The notes beneath the pieces are model-generated. The model searched no databases. It saw nothing but the letters and a program-made list of their open reading frames with translations, and had not been told where the DNA came from. 55,552 nt of DNA, from assembly GCF_001440415.1 (NCBI RefSeq), contig NZ_LLYA01000175.1:1-55552 (forward strand), given 5' to 3'. The translations under genes were made by a program, and so were the position numbers. Positions 44,377 through 53,250 of this stretch are shown here, in pieces. The number at the start of each line of letters is the position of its first letter. Positions within the stretch are counted from its first letter, which is position 1. The DNA comes from Bradyrhizobium retamae (GTDB taxonomy: Bacteria > Pseudomonadota > Alphaproteobacteria > Rhizobiales > Xanthobacteraceae).

Positions 44377-44446
44377 CCCGAAGAGATTCGAACTCCTGAC
44401 CCCCAGATTCGTAGTCTGGTGCTCTATCCAGCTGAGCTACGGGCGC
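44370..44446 (-). tRNA. tRNA-Arg (anticodon ACG)
   Basis: A 77-nt cloverleaf including an encoded CCA. The acceptor stem GCGCCCG pairs with CGGGCGC; D-arm GCTC/GAGC; anticodon stem CCAGA/TCTGG with loop CTACGAA, anticodon ACG; T-loop TTCGAAT. The A34 is normally deaminated to inosine. It marks the boundary between the accessory region and the core block. Confidence 0.97.
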
Positions 44447-44595
44447 GTTTTCGCTTGGCATTTGGGCTTCAAGAGGCCCGGATGCGTCCGACAAAGGCCT
44501 CGGACCGTCGCGAAAGAGCGCTTTAGCTACCCGCTCCGGCTTCGCTTGGCAAGGTGGGGAAATGCGATCGGGGGGCCAATTCCGGCCAGTATTTC

Positions 44596-44745
44596 CGTCA
44601 TTCCGGGCGCAGCACAGCGCAAACCTCGGATTTGCCCCGCACATCGGGGAATCTCGCACGATGACTTCTGGATTCCGGGTTCGATGCGGAGCCTGTCATC
44701 GGGCCGCGCTTCGCTCGGACCCGGTCGCATCACCCCGGAATGACG
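44596..44745. repeat. Long-spaced palindromic intergenic repeat
   Basis: CGTCATTCCGGG (44596-44607) is the exact inverse of CCCGGAATGACG (44734-44745). The interior contains further GC-rich short inverted segments (GGGCCGCGCTTCGCTCGGAC). This resembles the CGTCATTCCGGG-type intergenic elements common in Bradyrhizobium (recalled). It lies between tRNA-Arg and the histidine kinase stop and may form the 3' end of the latter's mRNA. Confidence 0.7.
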
Positions 44746-44760
44746 TGGAGGATCAATCGC

Positions 44761-46236
44761 TTACGCCCGCGCCCGCTCGTTGCGGACGCTCTGCAGTTCC
44801 ACTGGGCGGTCGGGAATCGAGACGCGGAAGGTGGCGCCAATGGTGCCCTCGACCAGGTGGATGTCGCCGCCATGGGCGCGGACCAGCTCGGCTGCGATCG
44901 CCAGGCCCAGCCCGCTGCCGCCGGGGCGGCCGGAGGTCTGGAACGCCTCGAACAGGTGCTCGCGTGCCTTTGCCGGCACGCCCGGACCAGTGTCGGAAAC
45001 CTCGATGATCGCGACCGAGCCTTCGCGGCGGCCGGTGATGCGGATCTGCAGGGTCGCGGCGTCGCCCTTGGGGCGGCTGTCGAGCGCCTGCACCGCGTTG
45101 CGCACCAGGTTGAGCAGCACGCGAAAGAGCTGGTCGGGATCGGCGTCAATGGAAAGCCCGCGCTCGATGGCGTTGATCCAGGTGATCGAGGCGTCGGCGG
45201 CAAGGCCCGCAGATTCGCGCACCTCGGTGACCACGGGTTCGACCTCGATCAAGCGGCGGTCGGGCTCGGCTTCCTGGACACGGCCATAGGACAGCGTCGA
45301 CTGGCAGAAGTCGATGGCGCGCTCCAGCGAGCGCATCAGTTTCGGCGCAAAGCGCTGCACCCGCGGATCGGGCACGCTGGCCAATTGATCCGAAAGCAAT
45401 TGCGAGGACGCCAGAAGATTGCGCAGATCATGGTTGATCTTCGACACCGCGAGGCCCAGCGCGGCAAGCCGGCTCTTCTGGGAGAGCATCGAGACGAGGT
45501 CGCGCTGCATGTCGGACAGTTCGCGCTCGACTACGCCGATCTCGTCGCCGCGCTGGCTCGGCACGATGATGCGCGCCGCGCTTTCGGGGTTTTCGTGGAA
45601 GCCGACGAGATTGGCGGTCAGCCGCCGCATCGGGCGGACGAACAAATAATGCAGCGCGAGGTAAACCAGCCCCGCGGCGAGCATCGCGATCCCCAGCGAG
45701 ACCAGCAGAAGATTGCTGGAAAACCGGTACATCGCCAGCCGCAACGGCTTTTCATCGACCACAACCTCGATGAAGTGGGCGCCGCCGGGCGCGGGTCCCA
45801 CCACGCGGATGGTCTGGTTGCCGGTATCCAGCATGGTCTCGAACGATTCCACGATCGCGGACCACACCGTCAGGGTGCGCAGGTCGATATTGCGATCGAT
45901 CGCCGCAGGCAGGTCGGCGCTGGCGAGCAGCCGGCGCTGTTGTCCCATCTTGATGGCAACCGCGCGCGCGCCGACGCTGGTCAGGATCTGACGCGCGAGC
46001 GAATCCGGGACCATTCCCAACGGGGCCGCATCCAGCACCAGGGCGGCGGTGTTGGCCGCCGCCAGCCGGTCGTTCAGCCGATTGGTCCAGAAATTCGCGA
46101 TCGACGGCACGTAGATCATCAAGAGCGCGATCATCACCAGCGGGATCGTCAGCAGCAGCAGCTTGCCGGACAGGCCGAGGCGCCGCTGGGCCCGGGGCCG
46201 CGGTGCTTGAGGGGTCGGCTGGTCGTCGGTCGCTGA
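44761..46236 (-). CDS. Membrane sensor histidine kinase
   Basis: About 491 residues from a GTG at 46236 (GGCGGATATTC upstream); a TTG at 46281 would add 15. Two transmembrane helices (about 25-43 and 175-198) flank a periplasmic sensor. Then come HAMP-like sequence, a dimerisation/phosphoacceptor helix with His269 in KINHDLRNLLASSQLLSDQL, and a HATPase domain with N-box LLNLVRNAVQAL, G1 VSDTGPGVP and G2 GGSGLGLAIA. No response-regulator gene is adjacent, so it is an orphan kinase here. It is transcribed away from rpmH. Confidence 0.92.
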   Translation of the reverse strand, partial: SATDDQPTPQAPRPRAQRRLGLSGKLLLLTIPLVMIALLMIYVPSIANFWTNRLNDRLAAANTAALVLDAAPLGMVPDSLARQILTSVGARAVAIKMGQQRRLLASADLPAAIDRNIDLRTLTVWSAIVESFETMLDTGNQTIRVVGPAPGGAHFIEVVVDEKPLRLAMYRFSSNLLLVSLGIAMLAAGLVYLALHYLFVRPMRRLTANLVGFHENPESAARIIVPSQRGDEIGVVERELSDMQRDLVSMLSQKSRLAALGLAVSKINHDLRNLLASSQLLSDQLASVPDPRVQRFAPKLMRSLERAIDFCQSTLSYGRVQEAEPDRRLIEVEPVVTEVRESAGLAADASITWINAIERGLSIDADPDQLFRVLLNLVRNAVQALDSRPKGDAATLQIRITGRREGSVAIIEVSDTGPGVPAKAREHLFEAFQTSGRPGGSGLGLAIAAELVRAHGGDIHLVEGTIGATFRVSIPDRPVELQSVRNERARA

Positions 46237-46482
46237 CACGAATATCCGCCTTGATATCTCTGCTTTTGGAGCCGGACCCAAATTCCCCGGCCCAAATCGG
46301 TCGGTATCGCGATTCCGAAGATGCGTTTGGGCGACCTAGCGGTCAAATTACCGATCGCTAATGTCCTGTGGTTCCGATGGTCCGGGCGCGTCGCCGTCTT
46401 GCCCCTGAAAACCCCACGAAAACGGATATATTCGCCCCAATTGCGACGTTTCAAAGAACGGCTGATGCCGCAACTCCCGACA

Positions 46483-46511
46483 TTGACGAAAACAGGTCGC
46501 TCCCGTATAAG
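46483..46511 (+). promoter_or_regulatory. Sigma-70-type promoter of rpmH-rnpA-yidC
   Basis: TTGACG (46483-46488) and TATAAG (46506-46511) are separated by 17 bp, close to consensus. Transcription would start near 46518, leaving a leader of about 135 nt before rpmH. Confidence 0.75.
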
Positions 46512-46517
46512 CCGCGC

Positions 46518-46652
46518 CAATTGTCCGCGATGGCCCGGTTTCACCGGGGGCGGCTCGCTTTGGGCCGTAAATGGCCCGTTTTCGGGCCGGCCCGCATCAT
46601 CGGACGTATCTCAATCCAACAGGCAAATTGCCCGGTCAGCGGAGAACTACCC
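46518..46652 (+). promoter_or_regulatory. Structured 5' leader of rpmH
   Basis: The leader holds two or more small hairpins: CCCGG-TTTCA-CCGGG (46534-46548) and GGGCC-gtaaat-GGCCC (46562-46577), followed by CGGGCCGGCCCG. Autogenous or growth-rate control of the ribosomal-protein operon is possible but unproven. Confidence 0.4.
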
Positions 46653-46787
46653 GTGAAGCGGACTTATCAACCCAGCAAACTGGTGCGCAAGCGCCGTCAC
46701 GGCTTCCGCGCCCGCCTCGCCACCGCCGGCGGCCGCAAGGTTCTCGCCGCTCGCCGTGCGCGCGGCCGCAAGCGTCTGAGCGCCTGA
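46653..46787 (+). CDS. rpmH: 50S ribosomal protein L34
   Basis: This 44-residue protein begins MKRTYQPSKLVRKRRHGFRA and ends RRARGRKRLSA, the full L34 sequence pattern. The start is a GTG at 46653 with GGAGAACTACCC upstream; the in-frame upstream extension is noncoding leader. It is a component of the large subunit near the exit tunnel and first gene of the conserved rpmH-rnpA-yidC block. Confidence 0.98.
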   Translation: MKRTYQPSKLVRKRRHGFRARLATAGGRKVLAARRARGRKRLSA

Positions 46788-46814
46788 GCCGGATCCTTTC
46801 CGGAGATTTCATTC

Positions 46815-47264
46815 ATGGATCGGCTGAGGCAGCGGGCGGACTTTCTCGCCGTTGCCAATGGCACGCGGGCCAACAGCGCTGCCTTCGTGGTGCAGGGCCG
46901 GGCCCGCGACGATGACGGCCCGATCCGAATCGGCTTCACCGTTACCAAAAAGAACGGTACTGCTACCGAGCGCAATCGCATCCGGCGCAGGCTTCGCGAA
47001 CTGGTGAAGCGGCTGGACGTCATATCAATGCGACCGCACCATGATTATGTGCTGGTAGGCCGTCGCGCCGCGCTCACCCGCGACTTCGCAACCATGCTCG
47101 ACGATCTCCGCTCGGCCCTGCATCGCCTCGACCGGCAGCCGACGGGCAAAGCGTTTTCGAACGAAGTGGATTTCGGTTCGCGTGAAGAAAACGCGTCAAA
47201 ACGAAAACTGAGGGCCCCGGTTGCGACGTCAGTCGGAACCGAAAGGGCCCGGAACCCGAATTGA
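46815..47264 (+). CDS. rnpA: Ribonuclease P protein component
   Basis: This 149-residue basic protein binds the RNase P RNA and aids 5' maturation of tRNAs. The family motif KNGTATERNRIRRRLRELVK is present, after the N-terminal MDRLRQRADFLAV. It has a longer, basic, variable C-terminal tail than E. coli RnpA (119 residues). It lies 27 bp after rpmH, and its stop lies just before yidC. Confidence 0.96.
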   Translation: MDRLRQRADFLAVANGTRANSAAFVVQGRARDDDGPIRIGFTVTKKNGTATERNRIRRRLRELVKRLDVISMRPHHDYVLVGRRAALTRDFATMLDDLRSALHRLDRQPTGKAFSNEVDFGSREENASKRKLRAPVATSVGTERARNPN

Positions 47265-47284
47265 ATGGCGAGACCTCAAAAACG

Positions 47285-49162
47285 ATGACCGACAACCGCA
47301 ACACCATCCTCGCCGTCATTCTGTCCGGCCTCGTGCTGATCGCCTGGCAGTATTTCTACAATATGCCGCAGATGGAGCGGCAGCGCGCGCAAAGCCAGAC
47401 CCAGGCCGAGCTGAACAAATCCGCGCCGCAGCCGGCGCCGGGATCGACCACGCCGCAACCGGGATCGACCCCATCCGCGACGACGCCCGCCGGCCAGCCG
47501 GGCGCGGCTCAGCCCATCGTCAGCCGCGACGCCGCGATCGCCGCAACGCCGCGCATCAAGATCGAAACGCCGCGGCTTTCCGGCAGCATCTCGCTGAAGG
47601 GCGGGCGCGTCGACGATCTCTCGCTGGAGAAATTCCGCGACACCGTCGATCCGAAATCGCCCGCGATCGTGCTGTTCTCGCCATCGAACACGGCGCATCC
47701 CTATTACGCTGAGTTCGGCTGGGTCGCCGCCTCAGGCTCGACGGCTCGGCTTCCCGACCGCGAGACGGTGTGGCACCAGGAGGGCTCCGGCAGCCTGACG
47801 CCCGACAGACCGGTGACGCTGAAATGGGACAATGGCGAGGGCCTCACCTTCCGCCGCACCATTACGATCGACGACCGCTATCTCTTCACCATCAAGGATG
47901 ATGTTACCAACGTCGGCAGCGCGCCGGTCACGCTCTATCCGTTCGCACTGATCTCGCGCCACGGCACGCCTGAGGTCTCGGGCTATTACATCCTGCACGA
48001 AGGCCTGATCGGCTATCTCGGTGACAAGGGCCTGCAGGAACACGGTTACAAGGCCGTCGCCGAGGCACCCATTCTGGGCAATGGCGCGCGCGGCTTCGAG
48101 TTTAATGTGACGAACGGCTGGCTTGGCATCACCGACAAGTATTGGGCCGCGGCGCTGTTGCCCGACACGTCGGCGCGCCTCAAGGCTCGCTTCCTCGCCG
48201 AACCCGGCGCCAAGGCTCGTTATCAGGCCGACTACCTGCAGGATCCGCAGACCATTGCGATCGGCGGCACCGGCAGCGCCAATGCGCGGCTATTTGCGGG
48301 GGCCAAGGAAGCCGGCGTCGTCGGCATCAATTTCCCGTTCGCCGGCCACGGCGGCTATAACAAGCAGCTCGGGCTGAACCATTTCGACCTGTTGATCGAC
48401 TGGGGCTGGTTCTACTTCATCACCAAGCCGATGTTTCTGCTGCTCGACTATTTCTTCCACCTGTTCGGCAATTTCGGCGTTTCCATCCTGCTGGTGACGG
48501 TGCTGATCAAGCTGGTGTTCTTCCCGCTCGCCAACAAGTCCTACGCCTCGATGGCGAAGATGAAGTCGGTGCAGCCGCAACTGCAGGCACTGAAAGAGCG
48601 CTACCCCGACGACCGCCAGAAGCAGCAGCAGGAGATGATGGAGATCTACCGCAAGGAGAAGATCAACCCGGTCGCCGGTTGTCTTCCCATCGCGCTGCAG
48701 ATCCCGGTGTTCTTCTCGCTCTACAAGGTGCTGTTCGTCACCATCGAAATGCGCCACGCGCCGTTCTATGGCTGGATCAAGGATCTCTCTGCGCCCGACC
48801 CGACCAACCTGTTCAATCTCTTCGGTCTGCTGCCTTTCGATCCGACGCATATACCGGTGATCGGATATTACCTCGCGCTCGGCGTCTGGCCTATCATCAT
48901 GGGCATCACGATGTGGATTCAGATGAAGCTGAATCCCACGCCGCCGGATCCGACCCAGAAGATGATCTTCGACTGGATGCCGCTGATCTTCACCTTCATG
49001 CTGGCGGGCTTCCCGGCGGGTCTCGTGATCTACTGGGCCTGGAACAACCTGCTCTCGGTGATCCAGCAGGGCTACATCATGCGAAAGAACGGCGTGAAGG
49101 TAGAGCTGTTCGACAATCTTAAGGCGACGTTCGTTCCGAAGAAGGCCGCCGAGAAGACGTGA
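47285..49162 (+). CDS. yidC: Membrane protein insertase YidC
   Basis: This 625-residue Oxa1/YidC-family protein starts MTDNRNTILAVILSGLVLIA (first helix), followed by a Pro/Gln/Thr-rich linker and a large periplasmic beta-sandwich (about 70-360). The conserved insertase core has FGVSILLVTVLIKLVFFPLA, the positively charged cytoplasmic hairpin (LQALKERYPDDRQKQQQEMM) and GCLPIALQIPVFFSLYKVLF. It inserts proteins with or without SecYEG. The ATG at 47285 is chosen over a TTG at 47261 that overlaps rnpA. Confidence 0.97.
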   Translation: MTDNRNTILAVILSGLVLIAWQYFYNMPQMERQRAQSQTQAELNKSAPQPAPGSTTPQPGSTPSATTPAGQPGAAQPIVSRDAAIAATPRIKIETPRLSGSISLKGGRVDDLSLEKFRDTVDPKSPAIVLFSPSNTAHPYYAEFGWVAASGSTARLPDRETVWHQEGSGSLTPDRPVTLKWDNGEGLTFRRTITIDDRYLFTIKDDVTNVGSAPVTLYPFALISRHGTPEVSGYYILHEGLIGYLGDKGLQEHGYKAVAEAPILGNGARGFEFNVTNGWLGITDKYWAAALLPDTSARLKARFLAEPGAKARYQADYLQDPQTIAIGGTGSANARLFAGAKEAGVVGINFPFAGHGGYNKQLGLNHFDLLIDWGWFYFITKPMFLLLDYFFHLFGNFGVSILLVTVLIKLVFFPLANKSYASMAKMKSVQPQLQALKERYPDDRQKQQQEMMEIYRKEKINPVAGCLPIALQIPVFFSLYKVLFVTIEMRHAPFYGWIKDLSAPDPTNLFNLFGLLPFDPTHIPVIGYYLALGVWPIIMGITMWIQMKLNPTPPDPTQKMIFDWMPLIFTFMLAGFPAGLVIYWAWNNLLSVIQQGYIMRKNGVKVELFDNLKATFVPKKAAEKT

Positions 49163-49196
49163 CGACTTCCAATTGTGGTCGCAACTCCATCCAAGA

Positions 49197-49284
49197 CGTC
49201 ATGCCCGGGCTTGTCCCGGGCATCCACGTCTTAGGGCGATGAAAAAGCAAGACGTGGATGGCCGGGACAAGCCCGGCCATGACG
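49197..49284. repeat. 36-bp-arm palindromic repeat between yidC and engB
   Basis: Arms 49197-49232 and 49249-49284 are inverse complements at 34 of 36 positions. Each arm itself contains a CCCGGGCTTGTCCCGGG-like palindrome. It looks like a mobile or amplified REP-like element of Bradyrhizobium/Rhodopseudomonas. Confidence 0.85.
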
Positions 49285-49303
49285 AATAATGGAAAAGCGT
49301 CGC

Positions 49304-49954
49304 ATGACCGCCGAAACCGATACGGAGCTGATCGAAGAGGGACGAAAGCTCTTCGCCGGTGAATGGAAGTTCGTCTGGGCCTCGCCCTCGATCGAGACGC
49401 TGCCGCCGATGGCGGGCATGGAAGTGGCGTTTGCCGGCCGCTCCAATGTCGGCAAATCGAGTCTCATCAACGCGCTCACGGGGCGCAACGCGCTGGCGCG
49501 CACCTCGCATACGCCGGGCCGCACCCAGGAACTGATTTTCTTCGAAGGGCCTGACAAGGCCGGGCTGCGGCTGGTCGACATGCCCGGCTATGGCTATGCC
49601 TCGGCGCCGAAAACCAAGGTCGCCTCCTGGACCAAGCTGATTCATCAATTCCTGTTAGGACGCGCCACGCTGGCGCGGGTCTATGTGCTGATCGACGCGC
49701 GCCACGGCATCAAGGATGTCGACCAGGACGTGCTGAAGACGCTGGATAAATCCGCCGTGAGCTACCAGGTGGTGCTGACGAAAGCGGATCAAGTGAAGCC
49801 CGCTGAGCTGCAAAAGAACATCGCCGAAACGACGGCCGCGCTCGCCAAGCATCCGGCGGCGTTTCCGGATGTCCTGGTGACCTCCTCGCGCACCAGTGCC
49901 GGCATGCCGGAACTGCGCGCTGCGATGGTGCGCCTCTTGAAAGAGCGTCGCTGA
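49304..49954 (+). CDS. engB: Ribosome biogenesis GTPase YihA/EngB/YsxC
   Basis: 216 residues from the ATG at 49304, which has GGAAAAG upstream; an ATG at 49289 would add five residues. GTPase motifs: G1 GRSNVGKSS, G2 region with THTPGRTQ, G3 DMPGYGYA, G4 TKAD and G5 TSS. It is an assembly factor for the large ribosomal subunit. It ends in a TGATG overlap with the DUF423 gene. Confidence 0.95.
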   Translation: MTAETDTELIEEGRKLFAGEWKFVWASPSIETLPPMAGMEVAFAGRSNVGKSSLINALTGRNALARTSHTPGRTQELIFFEGPDKAGLRLVDMPGYGYASAPKTKVASWTKLIHQFLLGRATLARVYVLIDARHGIKDVDQDVLKTLDKSAVSYQVVLTKADQVKPAELQKNIAETTAALAKHPAAFPDVLVTSSRTSAGMPELRAAMVRLLKERR

Positions 49955-50322
49955 TGAACCGCGCCGGCCGCATCCTGATCGTGCTCGCTGCCATCATGGG
50001 CGCTGACGGTGTCATGCTTGCGGCAGCCTCCGCCCATGGCGCGGATGCGTCACGGCTGGCTTCCGCCTCGTCGATGCTGCTGTTTCACGCCAGCGCGGTA
50101 TTAGGCGCCGTCGCGTTGGCCGAGCGCGCCCTCGTTCACGGGAAAATCGGCATCGCAGCCGCTTTCGGCTTTGTTCTCGCAGCGACCCTGTTCGCCGGCG
50201 ATTTAACGCTGCGGCACTATGCCGGGAACGGCCTCTTCCCGATGGCCGCGCCGACTGGGGGGACACTGCTGATCGCAAGCTGGCTGGCGCTGGCGGTTTC
50301 TGCGGCCTGGCCGCGGCGGTGA
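49954..50322 (+). CDS. DUF423-family small membrane protein
   Basis: This 122-residue protein has about four hydrophobic helices and the family features: an AASAHGAD-type motif near the N-terminus, LLFHASAVLGAVAL, FAGDLTLRHYAG and MAAPTGGTLLIASWLALAVS. The function is unknown. It is translationally coupled to engB through a 1-base stop/start overlap. Confidence 0.85.
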   Translation: MNRAGRILIVLAAIMGADGVMLAAASAHGADASRLASASSMLLFHASAVLGAVALAERALVHGKIGIAAAFGFVLAATLFAGDLTLRHYAGNGLFPMAAPTGGTLLIASWLALAVSAAWPRR

Positions 50323-50330
50323 TGACTCTT

Positions 50331-50353
50331 CCTTCTCCCACAAGGGGAGAAGG
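50331..50353. repeat. Short palindrome between DUF423 gene and argB
   Basis: CCTTCTCCC (50331-50339) pairs with GGGAGAAGG (50345-50353) across 5 nt. No T-run follows. It is similar to CCTTCTCCC...GGGAGAAGG elements scattered in rhizobial genomes (recalled), and could stabilise the upstream mRNA. Confidence 0.6.
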
Positions 50354-50412
50354 GAACAACCCACTTTGCGCCCTGCCCGGCAATCGGATAGAACCCGGCC
50401 CGACATCCGAAA

Positions 50413-51327
50413 ATGGCGAGACCCGCTTTCATGACATCAGCGCAAGATATCAGCCCGCTCGATCAGGCCCGCATCCTGTCAGAAGCGCTCCCGCATATGC
50501 AGCAATATGACGAGGAAACCATCGTCATCAAGTATGGCGGCCACGCCATGGGCGCAGAGGAAACCGCCAAGGCGTTTGCGCGCGACATCGTGCTTCTGGA
50601 GCAGACCGCGATCAATCCGGTGGTGGTGCATGGCGGCGGCCCGCAGATCGCGACCATGCTGAAGCGGCTCGGCATCCAATCGGAATTTGCCGCCGGGCTG
50701 CGCATCACCGATGCCGCCACGATTGAGATCGTCGAAATGGTGCTGGCGGGCTCGGTGAACAAGCAACTCGTCGGCTACATCAACGAAGCCGGCGGCAAGG
50801 CCGTCGGACTGTCCGGCAAGGACGGCAACATGGTGAAGGCGACCAAGACCTCGCGCACCATGGTCGATCCGGATTCCAACATCGAGAAGGCGATCGATCT
50901 CGGCTTCGTCGGCGATCCCGACAAGGTCGATCTCACGCTGTTGAACCAGTTGATCGGCTATGAACTGATCCCTGTGCTGGCGCCGCTGGCGACCTCGCAT
51001 GACGGCCACACCCTGAACATCAACGCCGACACGTTTGCCGGCGCGGTGGCCGGTGCGCTCAAGGCCAAGCGGCTATTGCTGTTGACCGACGTTCCAGGCG
51101 TGCTCGACAAGTCGAAGAAGCTGATTCCGGAATTATCGGTCAAGGACGCGCGAAAGCTGATCGCCGACGGCACGATTTCCGGCGGCATGATTCCGAAGGT
51201 CGAGACCTGCATCTACGCGCTGGAACAGGGTGTGCAGGGCGTCGTCATCATCGACGGCAAGATGCGGCACGCCGTGTTGCTCGAGTTGTTCACCAATCAA
51301 GGCACCGGCACGCTGATCCACAAGTGA
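50413..51327 (+). CDS. argB: Acetylglutamate kinase
   Basis: This 304-residue amino-acid kinase phosphorylates N-acetylglutamate in the second step of arginine synthesis. KYGGHAMG binds ATP phosphates, HGGGPQI binds substrate, and LLLTDVPGVLD and GTISGGMIPKVETC are typical. The N-terminal helix present in arginine-inhibited, hexameric forms appears to be there. The start could be 50413 or 50431 (MTSAQDISPLDQ); neither has a strong ribosome-binding site. Confidence 0.97.
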   Translation: MARPAFMTSAQDISPLDQARILSEALPHMQQYDEETIVIKYGGHAMGAEETAKAFARDIVLLEQTAINPVVVHGGGPQIATMLKRLGIQSEFAAGLRITDAATIEIVEMVLAGSVNKQLVGYINEAGGKAVGLSGKDGNMVKATKTSRTMVDPDSNIEKAIDLGFVGDPDKVDLTLLNQLIGYELIPVLAPLATSHDGHTLNINADTFAGAVAGALKAKRLLLLTDVPGVLDKSKKLIPELSVKDARKLIADGTISGGMIPKVETCIYALEQGVQGVVIIDGKMRHAVLLELFTNQGTGTLIHK

Positions 51328-52403
51328 TGAGCAAAGCGGCGACGCGCATACGGGCCGTCATGGCCAAGCATGACGAGCGGAGAGCATCGCGACGGCCGCG
51401 CTTTGCACGCTTCCTGATGTCGCTGCCGACCGCAATGATCTCGCTGTTCGTTTCCGCGCTGCCCGCGTTTGCCGACTTAAAGCTCTGCAACCGCATGAGC
51501 TACGTCGTCGAGGCCGCAATCGGCATCGACGAGAAATCGGCGACCGCGACGCGGGGCTGGTTCCGGATCGATCCCGCGGCCTGCCGGGTGGTGCTGCAGG
51601 GCGCGCTGACCGCCGACCGCATCCTGTTGAACGCGCGTGCGCTCGGCGTCTACGGCGCCTCGCCGATCCCGCAAAACGGCAACGACACGCTGTGCATCGC
51701 GCCGGACAATTTCGTCATCGCCGCCGCGCGCCAGTGCCGCGGCAACCAGACGCCGGCGCCGTTCACCCAGATCACGCCGACGCGGACCGACGACGGCACC
51801 CTTGTCGCCTATCTGGCCGAAGATTCCGAGTATGACGACGAGCAGGCGCGGCTCGCCGGCATCCAGCGGCTCCTGGTGATCGCGGGCTATGACGCCGCGC
51901 CGATCGACGGCGTCGACGGGCCGAAGACGCAAGGAGCCTTGAGCGCCTTTCTGAAGAGCCGCGGCCTGGCAGCCGAAATCGTGCAGTCGCAAAACTTCTT
52001 CGCCACCATGATCGACGCCGTGCAAAAGCCCTCCTCCACAGGGCTGACCTGGTGCAACGACACGCCGCACAAGATCATGGCAGCGGTCGCCACCGACGAC
52101 GGCAAGGCGGTGACCAGCCGCGGCTGGTACCGCATCGATCCCGGCAAATGCCTGCATCCCGATGTGATCGGCCAGCCCAAACAGGTCTACAGTTTTGCCG
52201 AAGCCGTCGACGGCGAAAGCCGCGCCATCAAGTACCGGGACAAGCCGTTGAACTGGGGCGGCCCGAAACAGCTCTGCACGCGCGAAAGCAAGTTCGAGAT
52301 ATCCGAACAGAGTGATTGCGGAACGCGCGGACTTGCCGCAATCGGCTTTGCGCCGGTCGATATGAGTAGCGGCGGCAAGACGCTGCGATTTGCGATGCCG
52401 TGA
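51327..52403 (+). CDS. Exported protein with two DUF1036 domains flanking a peptidoglycan-binding-like domain
   Basis: 358 residues, starting at the ATG of a TGATG overlap with argB. A long leader (about 48 residues) contains the hydrophobic segment SLPTAMISLFVSALPAFA. Residues about 50-150 (LCNRMSYVVEAAIG, RGWFRIDPAACRVVLQG) and 235-340 (WCNDTPHKIMAAVA, RGWYRIDPGKCLHPDV) are two copies of DUF1036. Between them lies a PG-binding-1-like unit (LAGIQRLLVIAGYDAAPIDG, DGPKTQGALSAFL). It probably acts at the cell wall. Exact function unknown. Confidence 0.85.
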   Translation: MSKAATRIRAVMAKHDERRASRRPRFARFLMSLPTAMISLFVSALPAFADLKLCNRMSYVVEAAIGIDEKSATATRGWFRIDPAACRVVLQGALTADRILLNARALGVYGASPIPQNGNDTLCIAPDNFVIAAARQCRGNQTPAPFTQITPTRTDDGTLVAYLAEDSEYDDEQARLAGIQRLLVIAGYDAAPIDGVDGPKTQGALSAFLKSRGLAAEIVQSQNFFATMIDAVQKPSSTGLTWCNDTPHKIMAAVATDDGKAVTSRGWYRIDPGKCLHPDVIGQPKQVYSFAEAVDGESRAIKYRDKPLNWGGPKQLCTRESKFEISEQSDCGTRGLAAIGFAPVDMSSGGKTLRFAMP

Positions 52404-52434
52404 TGGAACTACGTTCTCACCTCAAACTCTTTCC

Positions 52435-52531
52435 GTCATCACCCGCGAAGGCGGGTGATCCAGTACTCCGTGACGCCGATGGCTTACTAAGGCCGCGGCG
52501 TACTGGATGCCCCGCCTTCGCGGGGCATGAC
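52435..52531. repeat. 31-bp-arm palindromic repeat upstream of HAD gene
   Basis: Arms 52435-52465 and 52501-52531 are inverse complements with few mismatches (GTCAT...CCGCGAAGGCGG...ATCCAGTA). Each arm contains its own CGCGAAGGCG core. A different family from the repeats at 44.6 and 49.2 kb. Confidence 0.8.
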
Positions 52532-52545
52532 CGCGAGGATGTACT

Positions 52546-53241
52546 ATGAATTCCCCCCGCTCCTTCAGCCACATCGACACCTGGGTGTTCGATCTCGACA
52601 ACACGCTGTACCCGCATCACGTCAATCTGTGGCAGCAGGTCGACGCGCGGATCGGCGAGTTCATCAGCGCTTACTTGAAGATCTCCGCGGAAGAAGCTCG
52701 CGTCATCCAGAAGGACTATTACCGCCGTTACGGCACCAGCATGCGCGGCATGATGACCGAGCACGGCGTGCGCGCCGACGATTACCTCGCCTATGTGCAC
52801 CAGATCGATCATTCGCCGCTGGAGCCGAACCCGGCGATGGGGGCGGCGATCGCAAAACTTTCGGGGCGCAAGCTGATCCTGACCAACGGCTCGACCGATC
52901 ATGCCGGCGCGGTGTTGGAGCGGCTCGGCATCGGCGAGCATTTCGAGGCGGTGTTCGATATCATCGCCGCCGAGCTGGAGCCGAAGCCGGCGCCGCAGAC
53001 CTACGATAGGTTCCTGCGTGTCCACGGCGTCGATCCCCTGAGATCGGCGATGTTCGAGGATCTCGCCCGCAACCTCGTGGTGCCGCACCAGCTCGGCATG
53101 ACAACGGTGCTGGTGGTGCCTGATGGCGCCAAGGAAGTGGTGCGTGAGGACTGGGAGCTGGAAGGCCGCGATGCAGCTTACGTCGATCATGTCACCGATG
53201 ATTTGACGGGGTTTTTGGAGCGATTGGCGCGCGGCGTATAG
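52546..53241 (+). CDS. HAD-superfamily pyrimidine 5'-nucleotidase-like hydrolase
   Basis: This 231-residue HAD phosphatase of the SDT1/pyrimidine 5'-nucleotidase type has motif I FDLDNTLYP (Asp16, Asp18), motif II LTNGSTDH, motif III Lys in KPAPQTYDRF and motif IV FEDLARNL. GAGGATGTACT precedes the ATG. It dephosphorylates nucleoside monophosphates or similar compounds (family knowledge). It lies upstream of dapD with a repeat in between. Confidence 0.9.
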   Translation: MNSPRSFSHIDTWVFDLDNTLYPHHVNLWQQVDARIGEFISAYLKISAEEARVIQKDYYRRYGTSMRGMMTEHGVRADDYLAYVHQIDHSPLEPNPAMGAAIAKLSGRKLILTNGSTDHAGAVLERLGIGEHFEAVFDIIAAELEPKPAPQTYDRFLRVHGVDPLRSAMFEDLARNLVVPHQLGMTTVLVVPDGAKEVVREDWELEGRDAAYVDHVTDDLTGFLERLARGV

Positions 53242-53250
53242 ACCTTCGCC

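Noticed and set aside
44740..46236. 498-codon plus-strand open frame opposite the histidine kinase
   Set aside because: It is His/Gln/Arg-rich nonsense composition, and the kinase motifs are on the minus strand.
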